Shown here in pieces: positions 51,976 to 62,363 of a stretch of DNA of 64,000 nt; position 1 is the stretch's first letter; each line of letters begins with the position of its first letter. The position numbers were made by a program, and so were the translations under genes. The DNA is from Evansella sp. AB-P1 (GTDB taxonomy: Bacteria; Bacillota; Bacilli; Bacillales; Salisediminibacteriaceae), in NCBI RefSeq assembly GCF_029688925.1, contig NZ_JARUKY010000013.1, positions 1 to 64,000 of the forward strand. The letters are read 5' to 3'. Below the pieces are notes generated by a model. It ran no database searches, had not been told where the DNA came from, and was given only the letters and a program-made list of their open reading frames with translations.

Positions 51976-53865
51976 TTATGCTCGTTGCCTCTTTCTTGGA
52001 AGAATTTTATTTATTTGTTGTATAACATTTTCTGTCGTTAATCCTATTTCCTCCCAAAGCTTAGATACACTTCCATGCTCAATAAATCGATCTGGTACAC
52101 CCATTCTTTCAACAACAACAGAATGGAATTGATTATCATGATAGTGCTCTAACACTGCACTTCCAAAGCCACCTTGCAATGCTGACTCCTCTATCGTCAA
52201 TATGGGAGTATTTTTCAATGCTATTTGTTTAAGCATTTCTTCATCCAATGGCTTAATGGATCTAGCATTAATTACTTCTATGTGAATACCTTCTTTTCCT
52301 AAGGCTTCAGCTGCATCTAGTGCAATTGGGATCATTGTACCAAATGTAAGGATTGTGAGATCGTCACCTTGTTTTAGTATATCCCATTTTCCAATTGGCA
52401 GAGTTTTTAACTCACTATCCATTTTTATTCCATATCCATTTCCTCTTGGATAACGAACTGCGATTGGCCCGTCATCATTGGATATTGCTGTATATACCAT
52501 ATGCTGTAATTCATTTTCATCTTTAGGCATTAAAATTTTCATGTTAGGTAAATGCCTTAAATAAGAAATGTCAAAAACACCCTGATGTGTTTCTCCATCT
52601 GCACCAACTAGTCCAGCACGATCGATAGCAAAAAACACATTTAAGTTTTGCCGACAAATATCATGAACTACTTGATCATATCCTCTTTGTAAAAATGTTG
52701 AATACACTGCAAATACGGGCTTTAATCCTTGAGTAGCTAATCCACCAGCCATAGTGGTTGCATGTTGCTCTGCAATACCTACATCAAACATACGATCAGG
52801 AAATTCCTTTTCAAATTGGTCTAGCTTCGTACCTCCAGGCATAGCTGCTGTTAAAGCAACAACCCGTTTATCTTCTCGTGCAATCTTTTTTAAGGTATCG
52901 ATAAATACACCACTATAGCTTGGAGGGCCTGGTTTTTTTACTACTTCTCCAGATTCCATTTTATATGGACCAAGCCCATGCCATGTTCCTTTTTCATCGT
53001 TTTCAGCAGGGGCATATCCTTTCCCCTTTTTTGTAATAACATGGATTAAAACAGGACCTTTTGATTTTTTTGCGTAATTAATATTTGTCGTTAAATCATC
53101 TAGATCATGTCCATCTACAGGGCCTAAGTAAGTAAAACCAAGTTCCTCAAAAAACATACCTGAAACGAGTAAGTATTTTAAACTATCCTTCACTCTCTCT
53201 GCCGTAGAGGCTAAGCGCCCACCAAATGCTGGGATTTTCTTTATTAACATTTCTAATTCATCTTTAGCTTTTTGATATTTTCCTGCTGTCCTTAGCCTGC
53301 CAAGGACATTATGAAGAGCACCTACATTTGGTGCAATTGACATTTCATTGTCATTTAGAATAACAATTAAATCTTTTTGCTCATGCCCAATATGATTTAG
53401 TGCTTCTAATGCCATTCCACCAGTTAAAGCACCATCACCGATAATTGCAACGATATTTTCATCTAAGCCCTTTATGTCTCTTGCCACTGCCATTCCCATT
53501 GCAGCAGAAAGAGAGGTTGAGCTATGACCTGTTTCCCAAACATCATGTTCACTTTCTGAACGTTTAGGAAAACCGCACAATCCTTTATACTGTCTTAATT
53601 GGTCAAACTGATCAACCCGTCCAGTTAAAATTTTATGAACATACGCCTGATGTCCAACGTCCCATATGAATTTATCTTTAGGACTATCAAACAGCTGATG
53701 TAAAATTAACGTTAACTCTACTACACCTAAATTTGGACCTAAATGGCCACCTGTAACCGATAACTTTTCAATTAAGAAATGCCTTATATCCTGTGCAAGG
53801 TCTTCCAAATCGGTTTTGCTGCACTTCTTAAGAAATGTTGGGTCTTTAATGCTAGACAAATCCAA
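51976..53865 (-). CDS. dxs: 1-deoxy-D-xylulose-5-phosphate synthase
   Basis: 629 residues, TTG start behind GTGAGGG. The thiamine-diphosphate motif [18 protein letters not shown]...LNDNEMSI is present. The N-terminal [14 protein letters not shown] and [12 protein letters not shown], and the pyrimidine domain [17 protein letters not shown], match Dxs. It makes DXP from pyruvate and glyceraldehyde 3-phosphate, the first step of the MEP isoprenoid pathway. It is next to ispA functionally, but here the OLE RNA and oapA sit between them. Confidence 0.97.
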   Translation of the reverse strand: MDLSSIKDPTFLKKCSKTDLEDLAQDIRHFLIEKLSVTGGHLGPNLGVVELTLILHQLFDSPKDKFIWDVGHQAYVHKILTGRVDQFDQLRQYKGLCGFPKRSESEHDVWETGHSSTSLSAAMGMAVARDIKGLDENIVAIIGDGALTGGMALEALNHIGHEQKDLIVILNDNEMSIAPNVGALHNVLGRLRTAGKYQKAKDELEMLIKKIPAFGGRLASTAERVKDSLKYLLVSGMFFEELGFTYLGPVDGHDLDDLTTNINYAKKSKGPVLIHVITKKGKGYAPAENDEKGTWHGLGPYKMESGEVVKKPGPPSYSGVFIDTLKKIAREDKRVVALTAAMPGGTKLDQFEKEFPDRMFDVGIAEQHATTMAGGLATQGLKPVFAVYSTFLQRGYDQVVHDICRQNLNVFFAIDRAGLVGADGETHQGVFDISYLRHLPNMKILMPKDENELQHMVYTAISNDDGPIAVRYPRGNGYGIKMDSELKTLPIGKWDILKQGDDLTILTFGTMIPIALDAAEALGKEGIHIEVINARSIKPLDEEMLKQIALKNTPILTIEESALQGGFGSAVLEHYHDNQFHSVVVERMGVPDRFIEHGSVSKLWEEIGLTTENVIQQINKILPRKRQRA

Positions 53866-53874
53866 GAAAAACCC

Positions 53875-54489
53875 TCACTTTCGTTTATTATTCTTATTAC
53901 CATTCTTCTTACGTTTCTTACCATTAAATAGTGTTATTTTTAATTTTACCTCTAAAAAGTAAAATAATCTACCCACTTGATAAATGATTTCAGTGGAGTA
54001 TTGTATAGCAAGGGTTTTTCCAACTGACTTCCCCCCTACAGTTAATGCAGCTACTACACTTGTAAACAACACAGAGACCAAAAACTGAAAACTCGAACCT
54101 TCATCATAACCTAATTGAAGAGATAGACGGACAACAACGTAGGCAGAGGCTGTTCCACTAATTACTCCTGCAATATCTCCAATTACATCGTTACAAAAAT
54201 TAGCAAATCGATCCGCATTTCTCGTAATTTGTACAGCTTGCTTTGCTCCAGGTAATTTTTCTGCTGCCATTGCATGAAATGGTTTTTCATTCGCTGCGGT
54301 AGCAGCGACACCAATTGTATCAAAAAATACACCCATTAACACAATTAGAAAAACAATAAACATACCAATTCCCCAAGATACACCGCTTAAAATTGACGTT
54401 GAGACAATAGCAAAAATAGCCGCTAACACGAGTGTGATAACGGCTATAATCCAACTCCATTGTAATGATTTCTTTAATGAATCCTTCAT
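53875..54489 (-). CDS. oapA: OLE-associated membrane protein OapA
   Basis: 204 residues. Four likely membrane segments: WSWIIAVITLVLAAIFAIVS, GIGMFIVFLIVLMGVFFD, a region around DVIGDIAGVISGTASAYVVV, and FLVSVLFTSVVAALTVGG. There is a conserved-looking DUF21-like loop (TIGVAATAANEKPFHAMAAEKLPGAKQAVQ, with RNADRFANFCNDVIGD) and a very basic C-terminal tail (GKKRKKNGNKNNKRK) suited to bind RNA. Size, topology and place directly downstream of the OLE RNA and upstream of dxs match OapA of Bacillus halodurans, which anchors OLE RNA to the membrane. Its ribosome site is weak, so translation may depend on the upstream RNA. Confidence 0.85.
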   Translation of the reverse strand: MKDSLKKSLQWSWIIAVITLVLAAIFAIVSTSILSGVSWGIGMFIVFLIVLMGVFFDTIGVAATAANEKPFHAMAAEKLPGAKQAVQITRNADRFANFCNDVIGDIAGVISGTASAYVVVRLSLQLGYDEGSSFQFLVSVLFTSVVAALTVGGKSVGKTLAIQYSTEIIYQVGRLFYFLEVKLKITLFNGKKRKKNGNKNNKRK

Positions 54490-54586
54490 TTATGATCATC
54501 TATCCTATCTATTATCTAAATTACATACAATTTTGATACACTATATATCTTTCATCTTAACACTATTTATTTATAATTAAAATCAC

Positions 54587-55197
54587 GGCAAAAAAAAATA
54601 AAATATATGTAATATCGAGTGGTCATTTAAAGAGTAAAAACTGCGTCTTAGGTCCAGTAGGTTTTCCCAGTTAGATACCTTAGCGTCGCCGCTATGGCGG
54701 TTTCCCTTTAAACCTAACTTGGCGTTGTCACCAATCGCCAGACTGGATTGCCACTTAGCACGCACTATAATCCCCTCTAAATGTCCTTGTGGAACTGCCT
54801 AGGAGTTTTCCTCAACAACTCTTTCCCATTCTCTATCCTCTTTTGCAGAGTAGATTTCATATGAATGATTGCTAAATCGATACAACCTAGCATTCATAAT
54901 CCCCTCATACTCCACTCAAGGCAGGCTACGCTGCTAGCAAGTTCCCCAACTTGCATTGCAGGTTCATACCTTTTGTCACCATATCCGTGGGAAACGGAAC
55001 AATGACAGAAGGCCTCCGCGGTTGCAGGGTCATCGCCCACATGCCTTTGTGGATCGCCCTACAGCCTTTACTCCCAGTCAGGACCCAAAGCTGGGCGCCT
55101 CAAGCCAAAACTAGGAACTTCATCGATGTGCCCTTTAGCGGATTTTTAGGCCCGCTTTCGAAAACGGAGAGCTGACTAGAATACAGCACCACTCGTT
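54587..55197 (-). ncRNA. ole: OLE RNA (ornate, large, extremophilic)
   Basis: A 610-base minus-strand region between ispA and oapA has no credible protein gene and is clearly richer in G+C than its surroundings. It is full of stems, for example GCAAGTTCCCCAACTTGC (54937-54954), GCCGCTATGGCGG (54687-54699) and TGGCGATTGG/GGCAATCCAG-type pairs. On the minus strand GGGGATTAT occurs twice (54896-54904 and 54777-54785). OLE RNA is known as an RNA of about 600 nt found in extremophilic Firmicutes, encoded next to oapA and near ispA/dxs; length, strand and neighbours all match. It forms a membrane-bound ribonucleoprotein with OapA, OapB and OapC, linked to ethanol, cold and Mg2+ stress. Ends are estimated from the promoter and known length. 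Confidence 0.88.
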
Positions 55198-55203
55198 AGA
55201 TCT

Positions 55204-55233
55204 ATTATAACATGAAGAATTTCAACTAGACAA
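55204..55233 (-). promoter_or_regulatory. sigma-A promoter of OLE RNA
   Basis: Minus-strand TTGTCT (55228-55233), 18 bases, TATAAT (55204-55209). It lies between the ispA stop and the RNA, so OLE can be made independently of the upstream operon. The start is expected near 55197. Confidence 0.7.
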
Positions 55234-55283
55234 CGTACAACGATTCCTAAATCAGCATAAGTTTACCAAAATAGGAAGTTAGT

Positions 55284-56174
55284 TTATTTTGTTCTAGTAT
55301 GGATATAGTTAGTTAGCTCTAATAATAATGTATGATCCATCGTTGTCTCATATAAGTACTTTTTTGCTTTTTCTATATGAAATGATAGCTTTTCCTTAGC
55401 TCCTTCAATACCTAATAACTTTGGATAAGTGCTTTTATCGTTTTCTAGATCACTACCAACAGGTTTCCCAAGTAGTTGTTCATCACCTTCAATGTCTAAT
55501 ATATCATCTTTAATCTGAAAAGCTAGCCCTAAGTGCTTCGCAAACAAATGCAAAGAAGAACGTTCACTTTCGTTGTTTATACCAGCTAATATAGCACCAG
55601 ACTCAACAGAGACCGCTAATAAATCTCCAGTTTTACGATGGTGTATTTCCTCAAGTTCCTCTACTGACAATGCCTTTTTCTCTCCTAATATATCCTCTAC
55701 TTGACCACCAACCATGCCACTAGGTCCTGCGGCCTTGCTAATAAAATGAATTAATTCAATCTTTATTTCATTAGGTATTGAGTCTAATGAGGATAAGTAC
55801 TGAAAGCTATAAGTTAAAAGTCCGTCACCAGCAAGAGTGGCAACAGCATCTCCAAACACTTTGTGATTTGTTGGTTTTCCCCTCCGCAGATCGTCATTAT
55901 CCATAGATGGAAGATCATCATGAATCAAGGAATACGTATGTATCATTTCTATTACACTTGCAACCTCATAACCAACTGATATAGGCTTTTTATAACCTTC
56001 AAGTGTTGCTAATAATAGCATTGGTCTCAAACGTTTTCCACCTGCTTTTAAGGAATAAAGCATCGCTTCCTTCAACAGACTTGGTGCTTGAATGGATTCA
56101 ACAATGAAAGGTAGTCGTTTATCTATTTCTTCCTTTTGTTTTGCTATAAAAGAAAATAAAGTGTCATGTGTCAC
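55284..56174 (-). CDS. ispA: farnesyl diphosphate synthase
   Basis: 296 residues of the short-chain trans-prenyltransferase family. The first aspartate-rich motif is in [16 protein letters not shown] (Asp86, Asp87, Asp92) and the second in [11 protein letters not shown] (about 228). GGKRLRP (about 46) binds diphosphate. It condenses IPP with DMAPP and GPP to farnesyl diphosphate. Its ATG overlaps the xseB stop by four bases, as in B. subtilis. Confidence 0.97.
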   Translation of the reverse strand: MTHDTLFSFIAKQKEEIDKRLPFIVESIQAPSLLKEAMLYSLKAGGKRLRPMLLLATLEGYKKPISVGYEVASVIEMIHTYSLIHDDLPSMDNDDLRRGKPTNHKVFGDAVATLAGDGLLTYSFQYLSSLDSIPNEIKIELIHFISKAAGPSGMVGGQVEDILGEKKALSVEELEEIHHRKTGDLLAVSVESGAILAGINNESERSSLHLFAKHLGLAFQIKDDILDIEGDEQLLGKPVGSDLENDKSTYPKLLGIEGAKEKLSFHIEKAKKYLYETTMDHTLLLELTNYIHTRTK

Positions 56175-56407
56175 TCTGATTGCTCCTCTACAACAAAAGG
56201 CTTGATTTCCCCATCCTCCGTTAAGACTTCAGTCATCTGTTTATCAACTTGCTTTAGGCGATCATGACAATATTTTGAGAGATTCATTCCTTCTTGAAAC
56301 ATATTAATGGCTTCCTCTAATGGAACATCCCCTTCTTCTAACTTACTTACAACATTCTCTAGCTTATTCATTGCTTGTTCAAAGGTAAGATCCTTCTCTT
56401 CATTCAT
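56171..56407 (-). CDS. xseB: exodeoxyribonuclease VII small subunit
   Basis: 78 residues from ATG 56407 (GGAGTGGG upstream); the frame to 56443 would run further into xseA. Typical helical hairpin: [51 protein letters not shown]. It assembles in several copies on XseA to form exonuclease VII. Start overlaps the xseA end by eight bases. Confidence 0.95.
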   Translation of the reverse strand: MNEEKDLTFEQAMNKLENVVSKLEEGDVPLEEAINMFQEGMNLSKYCHDRLKQVDKQMTEVLTEDGEIKPFVVEEQSE

Positions 56408-57776
56408 TTTTCCCACTCCACTTCCCATACGATAATTCTTCAAATGTACTGTTTTGAACTTTACAATTCAACCTTCCATCCTGAACCCGTATCGTAATAT
56501 TTGTATCCACTTTTGCATCTTTTACTTTTTTAACTAATTGATCATTTTCGTTATATACGAGACTATAGCCTCTATTCATCATATTTAAGGGGCTTAGGAC
56601 ATCTAGCTTAGAAAGTAATACAGAGTAATTTCTTTCTTTATTAAAAAGAAACTGCTTCATTGATTTAATTAATAATTCACGATATTGATCAATTCTTTTT
56701 CTTTCCTCAATCACTCTGTTTTCTGGATGTACTCTTTTTAAGCGGCTAGTATACTGTTGCAGAACATCACTCTGACGATTAATTTTTAACATCATTTCTT
56801 TCGTTAGCGTTTCAACTACACGATCTAATTCCTGTTCCTTTTGCTCTAACAATTGACGAGGATAACGGAAGGCATAAGATTTCATTAAATACCTAAGCTG
56901 ATCGTATTGAATCTCCTTCTTCCTGTCCATTCCATTAATTAATCTTCTCTTCAAGTCTAATATTTTCTTCTTTATTTCTTGAATATCAGGTACTGCTAAT
57001 TCAGCAGCTGCAGTAGGTGTTGGTGCTCTTAAATCTGCTACAAAATCACTAATTGTAATATCTGTTTCATGTCCAACTGCTGATATTATAGGAATTACAG
57101 AGTGAAATATAGCGTCTGCAACAATTTTTTCATTAAAAGCCCATAGTTCTTCTAGGGATCCCCCACCTCGCCCTACAATCATTACGTCAAAAGTATTTGC
57201 TATGTTCGCTTGCTGAATAGCTCTTGCAATCGAGGAGGGAGCATTTGGGCCTTGTACTAAAACTGGTAGTAGCGTTATTTTTGTTATAGGGTATCTTCTT
57301 TCGATTGTTGTAATAATATCACGGACAGCGGCACCTGTTGGTGATGTTACAACAGCTATAGACTTTGGCATTAAAGGTATATCTTTCTTATGCTCTCTTG
57401 AAAAATAGCCAGCTATTTCTAATTTTTTCTTAAGTTCTTCATAAGCTAAATATAAATTACCTATGCCATCAGGCTGCATCTCTTTTACATATAACTGATA
57501 TTGACCTTGTGGTTCATATACAGATATATCGCCTCTAACGAAAACACTCATCCCATTCTCCGGTCGAAATGTTAGAAACCGATTATTTCCAGCAAACATT
57601 ACAGTATTAAGTCGTGATTTATCGTCCTTTAACGTGAAATACATATGGCCGCGAGAGTGTTGTTTAAAATTAGATATTTCAGCTCTTAACCAAACATTCT
57701 GAAGGATGGAATCTTGATCAATTAAACGTTTGATCCGTCTCGTTAAATCACTCACTGACATATAGTCTTGTCGCAT
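56400..57776 (-). CDS. xseA: exodeoxyribonuclease VII large subunit
   Basis: 458 residues. The N-terminal OB fold is at 1-100 ([43 protein letters not shown]). The catalytic domain has [13 protein letters not shown] and [14 protein letters not shown], then [28 protein letters not shown] long C-terminal coiled coil follows. It degrades single-stranded DNA processively from either end. In the conserved folD-xseA-xseB-ispA order. Confidence 0.96.
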   Translation of the reverse strand: MRQDYMSVSDLTRRIKRLIDQDSILQNVWLRAEISNFKQHSRGHMYFTLKDDKSRLNTVMFAGNNRFLTFRPENGMSVFVRGDISVYEPQGQYQLYVKEMQPDGIGNLYLAYEELKKKLEIAGYFSREHKKDIPLMPKSIAVVTSPTGAAVRDIITTIERRYPITKITLLPVLVQGPNAPSSIARAIQQANIANTFDVMIVGRGGGSLEELWAFNEKIVADAIFHSVIPIISAVGHETDITISDFVADLRAPTPTAAAELAVPDIQEIKKKILDLKRRLINGMDRKKEIQYDQLRYLMKSYAFRYPRQLLEQKEQELDRVVETLTKEMMLKINRQSDVLQQYTSRLKRVHPENRVIEERKRIDQYRELLIKSMKQFLFNKERNYSVLLSKLDVLSPLNMMNRGYSLVYNENDQLVKKVKDAKVDTNITIRVQDGRLNCKVQNSTFEELSYGKWSGKNE

Positions 57777-57814
57777 TTATATTCTCCTTCATTCATTCTG
57801 AGAGATTAGAACAA

Positions 57815-58663
57815 TTACATGGTTCGTTTTGCAGAGATAATCGTATTATACAGAAGCATTGTAATTGTCATGGGACCTACTCCACCAGGAACAGGTGTAA
57901 TATAAGAAGCAACCTCTTTTGCTCCCTCAAATACAACATCCCCTACAAGCTTCCCTTCTTCCGTCCGATTAACTCCTACATCAATGACAACTGCCCCTTC
58001 TTTTATGTATTCCTTGTCAATAAAATGAGCCCTTCCTACTGCTACAATTAAAATATCCGCAGATTGTGTAAATTCTTTCATATTTTTTGTACGAGAGTGA
58101 CAATAAGTAACAGTAGCATTTTCATTTAATAGAAGTTGTCCAACAGGCTTCCCTACAATATTACTACGACCAACAACAACGACGTGTTTTCCTTCTAAAT
58201 CAATATTTTTGGACTTAATCATTTCTACAATTCCATATGGAGTACAAGGAAGAAAAGCTTCTTGACCGGTCATCATTCTACCAATATTAATCGGATGAAA
58301 ACCATCCACATCTTTATTAGGATCAATAGCTTCAATTACAGCTTTTTCTGATATATGAGAAGGTAAAGGAAGTTGAACTAATATCCCATGAATGTGTTTC
58401 GCATTATTTAATATTTCAATCTTTTCTAAAAGTTCCTGTTCAGAAGTTTCAACAGGTAAGACATCTAATTCTGAATGAATTCCGATTTCTTTACATGACT
58501 TTTGCTTAGATTTTACATAAGACTGTGATGCAGGATCATCACCAACTAATATTACTGCAAGTCCAGGTTTAACCCCTTTAGAAACAAGTTCTTCAACTTC
58601 CACCTTCATTTTTAGTCGTTTTTCTTGTGCTAACTCTTTTCCAGAAATAATTATTGCAGTCAC
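57815..58663 (-). CDS. folD: methylenetetrahydrofolate dehydrogenase / cyclohydrolase
   Basis: About 282 residues from GTG 58663, nine bases after AAGGAGG; an ATG two codons upstream (58669) is closer than ideal. Bifunctional Fol[11 protein letters not shown] (catalytic Lys), the folate-site [17 protein letters not shown], the Rossmann segment [18 protein letters not shown], and VIDVGVNR near PGGVGPMT. It interconverts one-carbon folates in the cytoplasm with NADP. Confidence 0.96.
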   Translation of the reverse strand: MTAIIISGKELAQEKRLKMKVEVEELVSKGVKPGLAVILVGDDPASQSYVKSKQKSCKEIGIHSELDVLPVETSEQELLEKIEILNNAKHIHGILVQLPLPSHISEKAVIEAIDPNKDVDGFHPINIGRMMTGQEAFLPCTPYGIVEMIKSKNIDLEGKHVVVVGRSNIVGKPVGQLLLNENATVTYCHSRTKNMKEFTQSADILIVAVGRAHFIDKEYIKEGAVVIDVGVNRTEEGKLVGDVVFEGAKEVASYITPVPGGVGPMTITMLLYNTIISAKRTM

Positions 58664-58738
58664 AAGCATTCTCCTCCTTATAGTAAAGTTACTTCTATTT
58701 TATATGTTTCTTGCTCTTTCGAAAATCTACCTATTTCT

Positions 58739-59131
58739 TTAGAGAGATTTAGCCAAATTTGATAGAACACCATTTACGAATTTCCCTGGCTCTTCGTCAA
58801 CACTAAAGCCTTTTGCAAGATCAATTGCCTCATTGATACTAACATTGATTGGAACATCGTCCATCCATTTCATTTCGTATGTAGCCATTCTTAAAATAGC
58901 TCGATCAACTCGCGATATTCTTGTTAATGACCAATTCTTTAATGCTGTTTCCAGTAATGCATCTATTTCTTTCAGGTTTTCCAGAGTACCGTGAACAAGA
59001 GTTGTTAGGAACGTAGATTTTTCCTCTCCCTCTTCCATCACAGTCTCTATTGCATCATCTGGGTTTGCTCCTGTCATCTCAATCTGGTAAAGAGATTGAA
59101 CTGTTTTTATTCGTGCTACTCTTCGATTCAT
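58739..59131 (-). CDS. nusB: transcription antitermination factor NusB
   Basis: 130 residues, all-helical: RRVARIKTVQSLYQIEMT at the N-terminus, then LLETALKNWSLTRISRVDRAILRMATYEM and VSINEAIDLAKGFSVDEEPGKFVNGVLSNLAK. It binds boxA RNA with S10 for rRNA antitermination. It starts the nusB-folD-xseA-xseB-ispA-OLE run and is preceded by a repeat-rich gap that separates it from asp23. Confidence 0.96.
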   Translation of the reverse strand: MNRRVARIKTVQSLYQIEMTGANPDDAIETVMEEGEEKSTFLTTLVHGTLENLKEIDALLETALKNWSLTRISRVDRAILRMATYEMKWMDDVPINVSINEAIDLAKGFSVDEEPGKFVNGVLSNLAKSL

Positions 59132-59289
59132 TTAAACGACCCCTTAAACTTTTTATATATGTGGCTACCGCATTTACGGCATTATATCGTATAAATAGTT
59201 TCTTTCCTTTTTAGCTAAATTACTCCTTTTAAACTTGATAATAGCACAAATTTCCTTCTAAAGACAGGCTGACTAAAGGAATATTCCAT
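59132..59289. other. intergenic, nusB upstream region
   Basis: Start of a 631-base gap. The nusB promoter should be here (AT-rich); no other feature seen. Confidence 0.35.
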
Positions 59290-59512
59290 TATAGTGCGTG
59301 TTCAAAAAGGAGGGTAAAAATAGCCGAGTCGGCTAAAGTCACAACGTCCTGTTGCAACGCCGACACTAGCACGTCCTGTGCGTCGAAAGATCAAGGCGGC
59401 GTAGCTTTGAGTACCACAGCGTATGCTTTTAATACGTGAGGAACGGAAAAGCAAGCCAACGCAGAGATTCAACAGATATTTTTCCCGGACTTTTTGAACA
59501 TCCTCTTATAGA
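59290..59512. mobile_element. MITE-like element with imperfect terminal inverted repeats
   Basis: Left end TGCGTGTTCAAAAAGGAGGG and right end ATTTTTCCCGGACTTTTTGA followed by ACATCCTC are imperfect inverted repeats (GTTCAAAAAG is exact). TTATAG flanks both sides (59288-59293 and 59505-59510), a possible target duplication. The interior has no gene. It contains CAACGTCCTGTTG and GCACGTCCTGTGC hairpins, then AAGATCAAGGCGGCGTAGCT and AATACGTGAGGAACGG. Size and structure fit a non-autonomous element. The would-be transposase is not in the window. Confidence 0.65.
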
Positions 59513-59668
59513 AATAGTATATCAATTCTTAATAGCAATGAAAATCACTCATAAGAAGTTAAGTTAACACATGCAACCTGAAAATTGTTCAATATATACT
59601 ATTCATTCGTTACACTCCACTTCGCTTTCACCTCAGGAATAAATACAAACTTTGTTATGTGCGCCAAA
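59513..59668. other. intergenic, nothing identified
   Basis: AT-rich stretch between the MITE-like element and the asp23 terminator with no gene or clear signal. Confidence 0.35.
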
Positions 59669-59716
59669 TAAAAAAGAAGGGATCTAAAGGACCAATATTG
59701 GTCCTTTAGACACCTT
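59669..59716 (-). terminator. terminator of the acc/asp23 operon
   Basis: A perfect 26-base palindrome (59684-59709, CTAAAGGACCAATATTGGTC...) is extended by GAAGG/CCTTC and followed on the minus strand by a T run. Confidence 0.9.
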
Positions 59717-59762
59717 CTCTTATGGAAATACTGTTCCTCTATAGATGGTAGGGTGAGAGTGT

Positions 59763-60182
59763 TTACTGTGTTTTGATTTCTTTTTTCTGTTCTACTTCTG
59801 GTTTAGATTGTTCTAATTGTACACCAACTACGTGTACATTTACTTCTTGTAATGTAATTGCAGTCATGTTTTGTAATGTTTGAAAAATATTCTCTTGTAT
59901 TTTCTTACAAACTTCAGGAATTGATACACCATAATTGATTAAAACAAATACATCAACAACAATTCCCTCATCTTTCAATTCTACTTTGACACCTTTACCA
60001 TGATTGCTTTTCTTACTAAACCGTTCTGCAACTCCAGATGCAAAGTTCCCTCTCATTGTCCCTACTCCATCCACTTCAGTGGCTGCTAAACCTGCAATTA
60101 CTTCAATGACTTCTGGAGAAATTTCTACTTTACCTAATTCATCTTTGTCGTCTTCTAAGTGAATTAAATGATTCTCTTTCAT
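59763..60182 (-). CDS. yqhY: Asp23/Gls24-family protein (YqhY-like)
   Basis: 139 residues of the Asp23 family: VEISPEVIEVIAGLAATEVDGVGTMRG and VELKDEGIVVDVFVLINYGVSIPEVCKKIQENIFQTLQNMTAITLQEVNVHVVGV. In Bacillus, yqhY lies downstream of accBC as here and its loss disturbs acetyl-CoA carboxylase control. Start ATG behind AAGGAGGAG, 21 bases after accC. Confidence 0.92.
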   Translation of the reverse strand: MKENHLIHLEDDKDELGKVEISPEVIEVIAGLAATEVDGVGTMRGNFASGVAERFSKKSNHGKGVKVELKDEGIVVDVFVLINYGVSIPEVCKKIQENIFQTLQNMTAITLQEVNVHVVGVQLEQSKPEVEQKKEIKTQ

Positions 60183-60203
60183 GTTGACTCCTCCTTTGAA
60201 ATA

Positions 60204-61574
60204 CTACTCTTCTATACTTGGCTTTAAAGAATATTGTTCCAAAAATTTTGTATTAAAGTCACCACCAACAAAAACTTCATGATTAAATAAACGAATATGA
60301 AATGGAATTGTTGTTTCTACTCCTTCAATAACAAATTCATTTAAAGCTCGCTTCATTTTTGCTATAGCTTCTTCCCTCGTTTCACCATGAGTTATCAATT
60401 TTGCAATCATTGAATCATAGTATGGAGGAATAACGTAACCAGGAAAAGCAGCACTATCTATGCGAACACCGTATCCACCTGGTGCTAAATACATCGTTAT
60501 CTCACCTGGAGAAGGCATGAAATTTTTATCAGGATTTTCTGCATTTATCCTACATTCAATAGACCATCCGTTAAAAGTAACTTCAGCTTGAGTATAGGAA
60601 AGCTTTTTTCCAGACGCTACCAATATTTGCTCTTTTATTAAATCAATTCCTGTAACCATTTCAGTTACTGGATGCTCTACTTGAATTCGAGTGTTCATTT
60701 CCATGAAATAGAAGTTACCATTGTTATGATCATAGATAAATTCTATCGTGCCTGCTCCTACATAGTTTACAGCTAATGCAGCTTTTACGGATGCATCTCC
60801 CATTTCTTTTCTTTTAGCATCATTTATTGCAGGAGATGGTGTTTCTTCAACTAGCTTTTGAAGTCTTCGTTGTATCGTACAATCTCGTTCCCCTAAATGA
60901 ATAACATTCCCATGTGTATCAGCTAGAACTTGAATTTCAACATGTCGGAAGTCCTCAATAAATTTTTCTAAATATACGCCTGAGTTACCGAAGTTTGCTT
61001 GAGCTTCTTTTTGAGTAACTGAAATTCCTTTCTTTAACTCTCCTTCATCTCTTGCAACTCGAATACCTTTTCCACCACCACCAGCAGTAGCTTTTATAAT
61101 GACAGGGTATCCTATTTCCTCTGCGATTTTAATTCCTTCATCAATATCTTGAATAATACCTTCCGAACCTGGAACAACTGGAACACCAGCTTTCTTCATA
61201 GTTGTTCGAGCTACATCCTTTGTTCCCATTTGATTTATAGCATCCGGTGTTGGACCGATAAAAGTAATATTACATTCATTACATATCTCTGCAAAGTCCG
61301 CATTTTCAGAGAGAAAACCATACCCTGGATGAATGGCATCTACTTGTGTTAATGTAGCAACACTCATAATATTAGTAAAATTTAAATAGCTGCCCGTGGA
61401 TGGTGTTGGACCAATACAATACGCTTCATCTGCAAGACGAACATGAAGAGAGTCACTATCCGCTTCTGAATAGACGGCAACTGTTTCAATGTTTAGTTCT
61501 TTACACGCACGAATAATTCGAACAGCTATCTCCCCTCTGTTCGCAATTAATACCTTCTTTATCATAGTTTCCAT
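60204..61574 (-). CDS. accC: acetyl-CoA carboxylase biotin carboxylase
   Basis: 456 residues; a second ATG three codons in ([12 protein letters not shown]) is the usual family start. Motifs: [37 protein letters not shown]-grasp loop [52 protein letters not shown] and the C-terminal [11 protein letters not shown]. It carboxylates biotin on AccB with ATP and bicarbonate, the first step of fatty acid synthesis; it could also serve the methylmalonyl-CoA carboxyltransferase encoded at 21382. Operon accB-accC-yqhY. Confidence 0.97.
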   Translation of the reverse strand: METMIKKVLIANRGEIAVRIIRACKELNIETVAVYSEADSDSLHVRLADEAYCIGPTPSTGSYLNFTNIMSVATLTQVDAIHPGYGFLSENADFAEICNECNITFIGPTPDAINQMGTKDVARTTMKKAGVPVVPGSEGIIQDIDEGIKIAEEIGYPVIIKATAGGGGKGIRVARDEGELKKGISVTQKEAQANFGNSGVYLEKFIEDFRHVEIQVLADTHGNVIHLGERDCTIQRRLQKLVEETPSPAINDAKRKEMGDASVKAALAVNYVGAGTIEFIYDHNNGNFYFMEMNTRIQVEHPVTEMVTGIDLIKEQILVASGKKLSYTQAEVTFNGWSIECRINAENPDKNFMPSPGEITMYLAPGGYGVRIDSAAFPGYVIPPYYDSMIAKLITHGETREEAIAKMKRALNEFVIEGVETTIPFHIRLFNHEVFVGGDFNTKFLEQYSLKPSIEE

Positions 61575-61577
61575 CCC

Positions 61578-62087
61578 CTACTCCGGTTTGACTAAAAATA
61601 ATTCTTGACCATATTCTACTAATTGCCCATTTTCCACAAGTACTTCAACGATTTCACCTTTAATTTCAGATTCAATTTCATTCATTAACTTCATCGCTTC
61701 CACGATACAAACGACGGAATCTTCTTTTACCTTATCTCCAACAGCTACATATGGAGCTGAATCTGGTGACGGTGCAACATAAAACGTTCCAACCATTGGG
61801 GACGTAATTGCATGATAATTTTCATTTCCTTTTACAGCTGCTTCTTTCGTTTCTTCCTTTTGATTTGACACTTCATTAACAGCTACTTGCTGTATATCCC
61901 CTTGCTCATTTACATTCATAGTTGGAGGGGCTGCCACAACTCTTGTTGTTTCCACTTGATTTTTCAACTGACTTTTTAATTGCTTTCTTATCGTTACTTT
62001 TGAACCGTTTTGTTCAAATTTAAATTCTTCAATACTGGATTGATCAATTAAATTAATTAGTTCACGAATTTCTTGAATTTTTAACAT
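61578..62087 (-). CDS. accB: acetyl-CoA carboxylase biotin carboxyl carrier protein
   Basis: 169 residues from ATG 62087 (AGGAG, eight bases). The helical N-terminus ([28 protein letters not shown]) is followed by a Val/Gln/Asn linker and a C-terminal biotinyl domain with the modified lysine in [12 protein letters not shown] (Lys133). It carries carboxybiotin between AccC and the AccAD carboxyltransferase. First gene of its operon. Confidence 0.97.
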   Translation of the reverse strand: MLKIQEIRELINLIDQSSIEEFKFEQNGSKVTIRKQLKSQLKNQVETTRVVAAPPTMNVNEQGDIQQVAVNEVSNQKEETKEAAVKGNENYHAITSPMVGTFYVAPSPDSAPYVAVGDKVKEDSVVCIVEAMKLMNEIESEIKGEIVEVLVENGQLVEYGQELFLVKPE

Positions 62088-62287
62088 TTTTTTCACTCCT
62101 CTAATAAAGGTACAATTGTTTAAGGGCCATTATAAAAGAATAATGAATACTCAAAATTTTGTTGTGTCGTCTTATGAGTTAGTCCTAAAAATATGCTACA
62201 TCAAAAAATTAGAAATGGAAACCTTTTTTTATATAATTACTAAACATATTTCATTTGTTATTGATGTAATACAGTGTAACCTTTATA

Positions 62288-62325
62288 CAAAAAGCCTTCT
62301 TCATGAAAATTCATAAAAAAAGGCT
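62288..62325 (-). terminator. probable terminator of the hypothetical gene
   Basis: AAGCC...GGCTA-type hairpin including TTCATGAAAATTCAT, with a T run on the minus strand. Imperfect stem. Confidence 0.5.
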
Positions 62326-62363
62326 ATATCTTAAGTTAAGTATAGTTATGTACTTACGATGCT

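Noticed and set aside
54583-55175. Open frames of 60 and 74 codons within the ispA-oapA gap
   Set aside because: No ribosome sites or protein-like composition; the region reads as OLE RNA.
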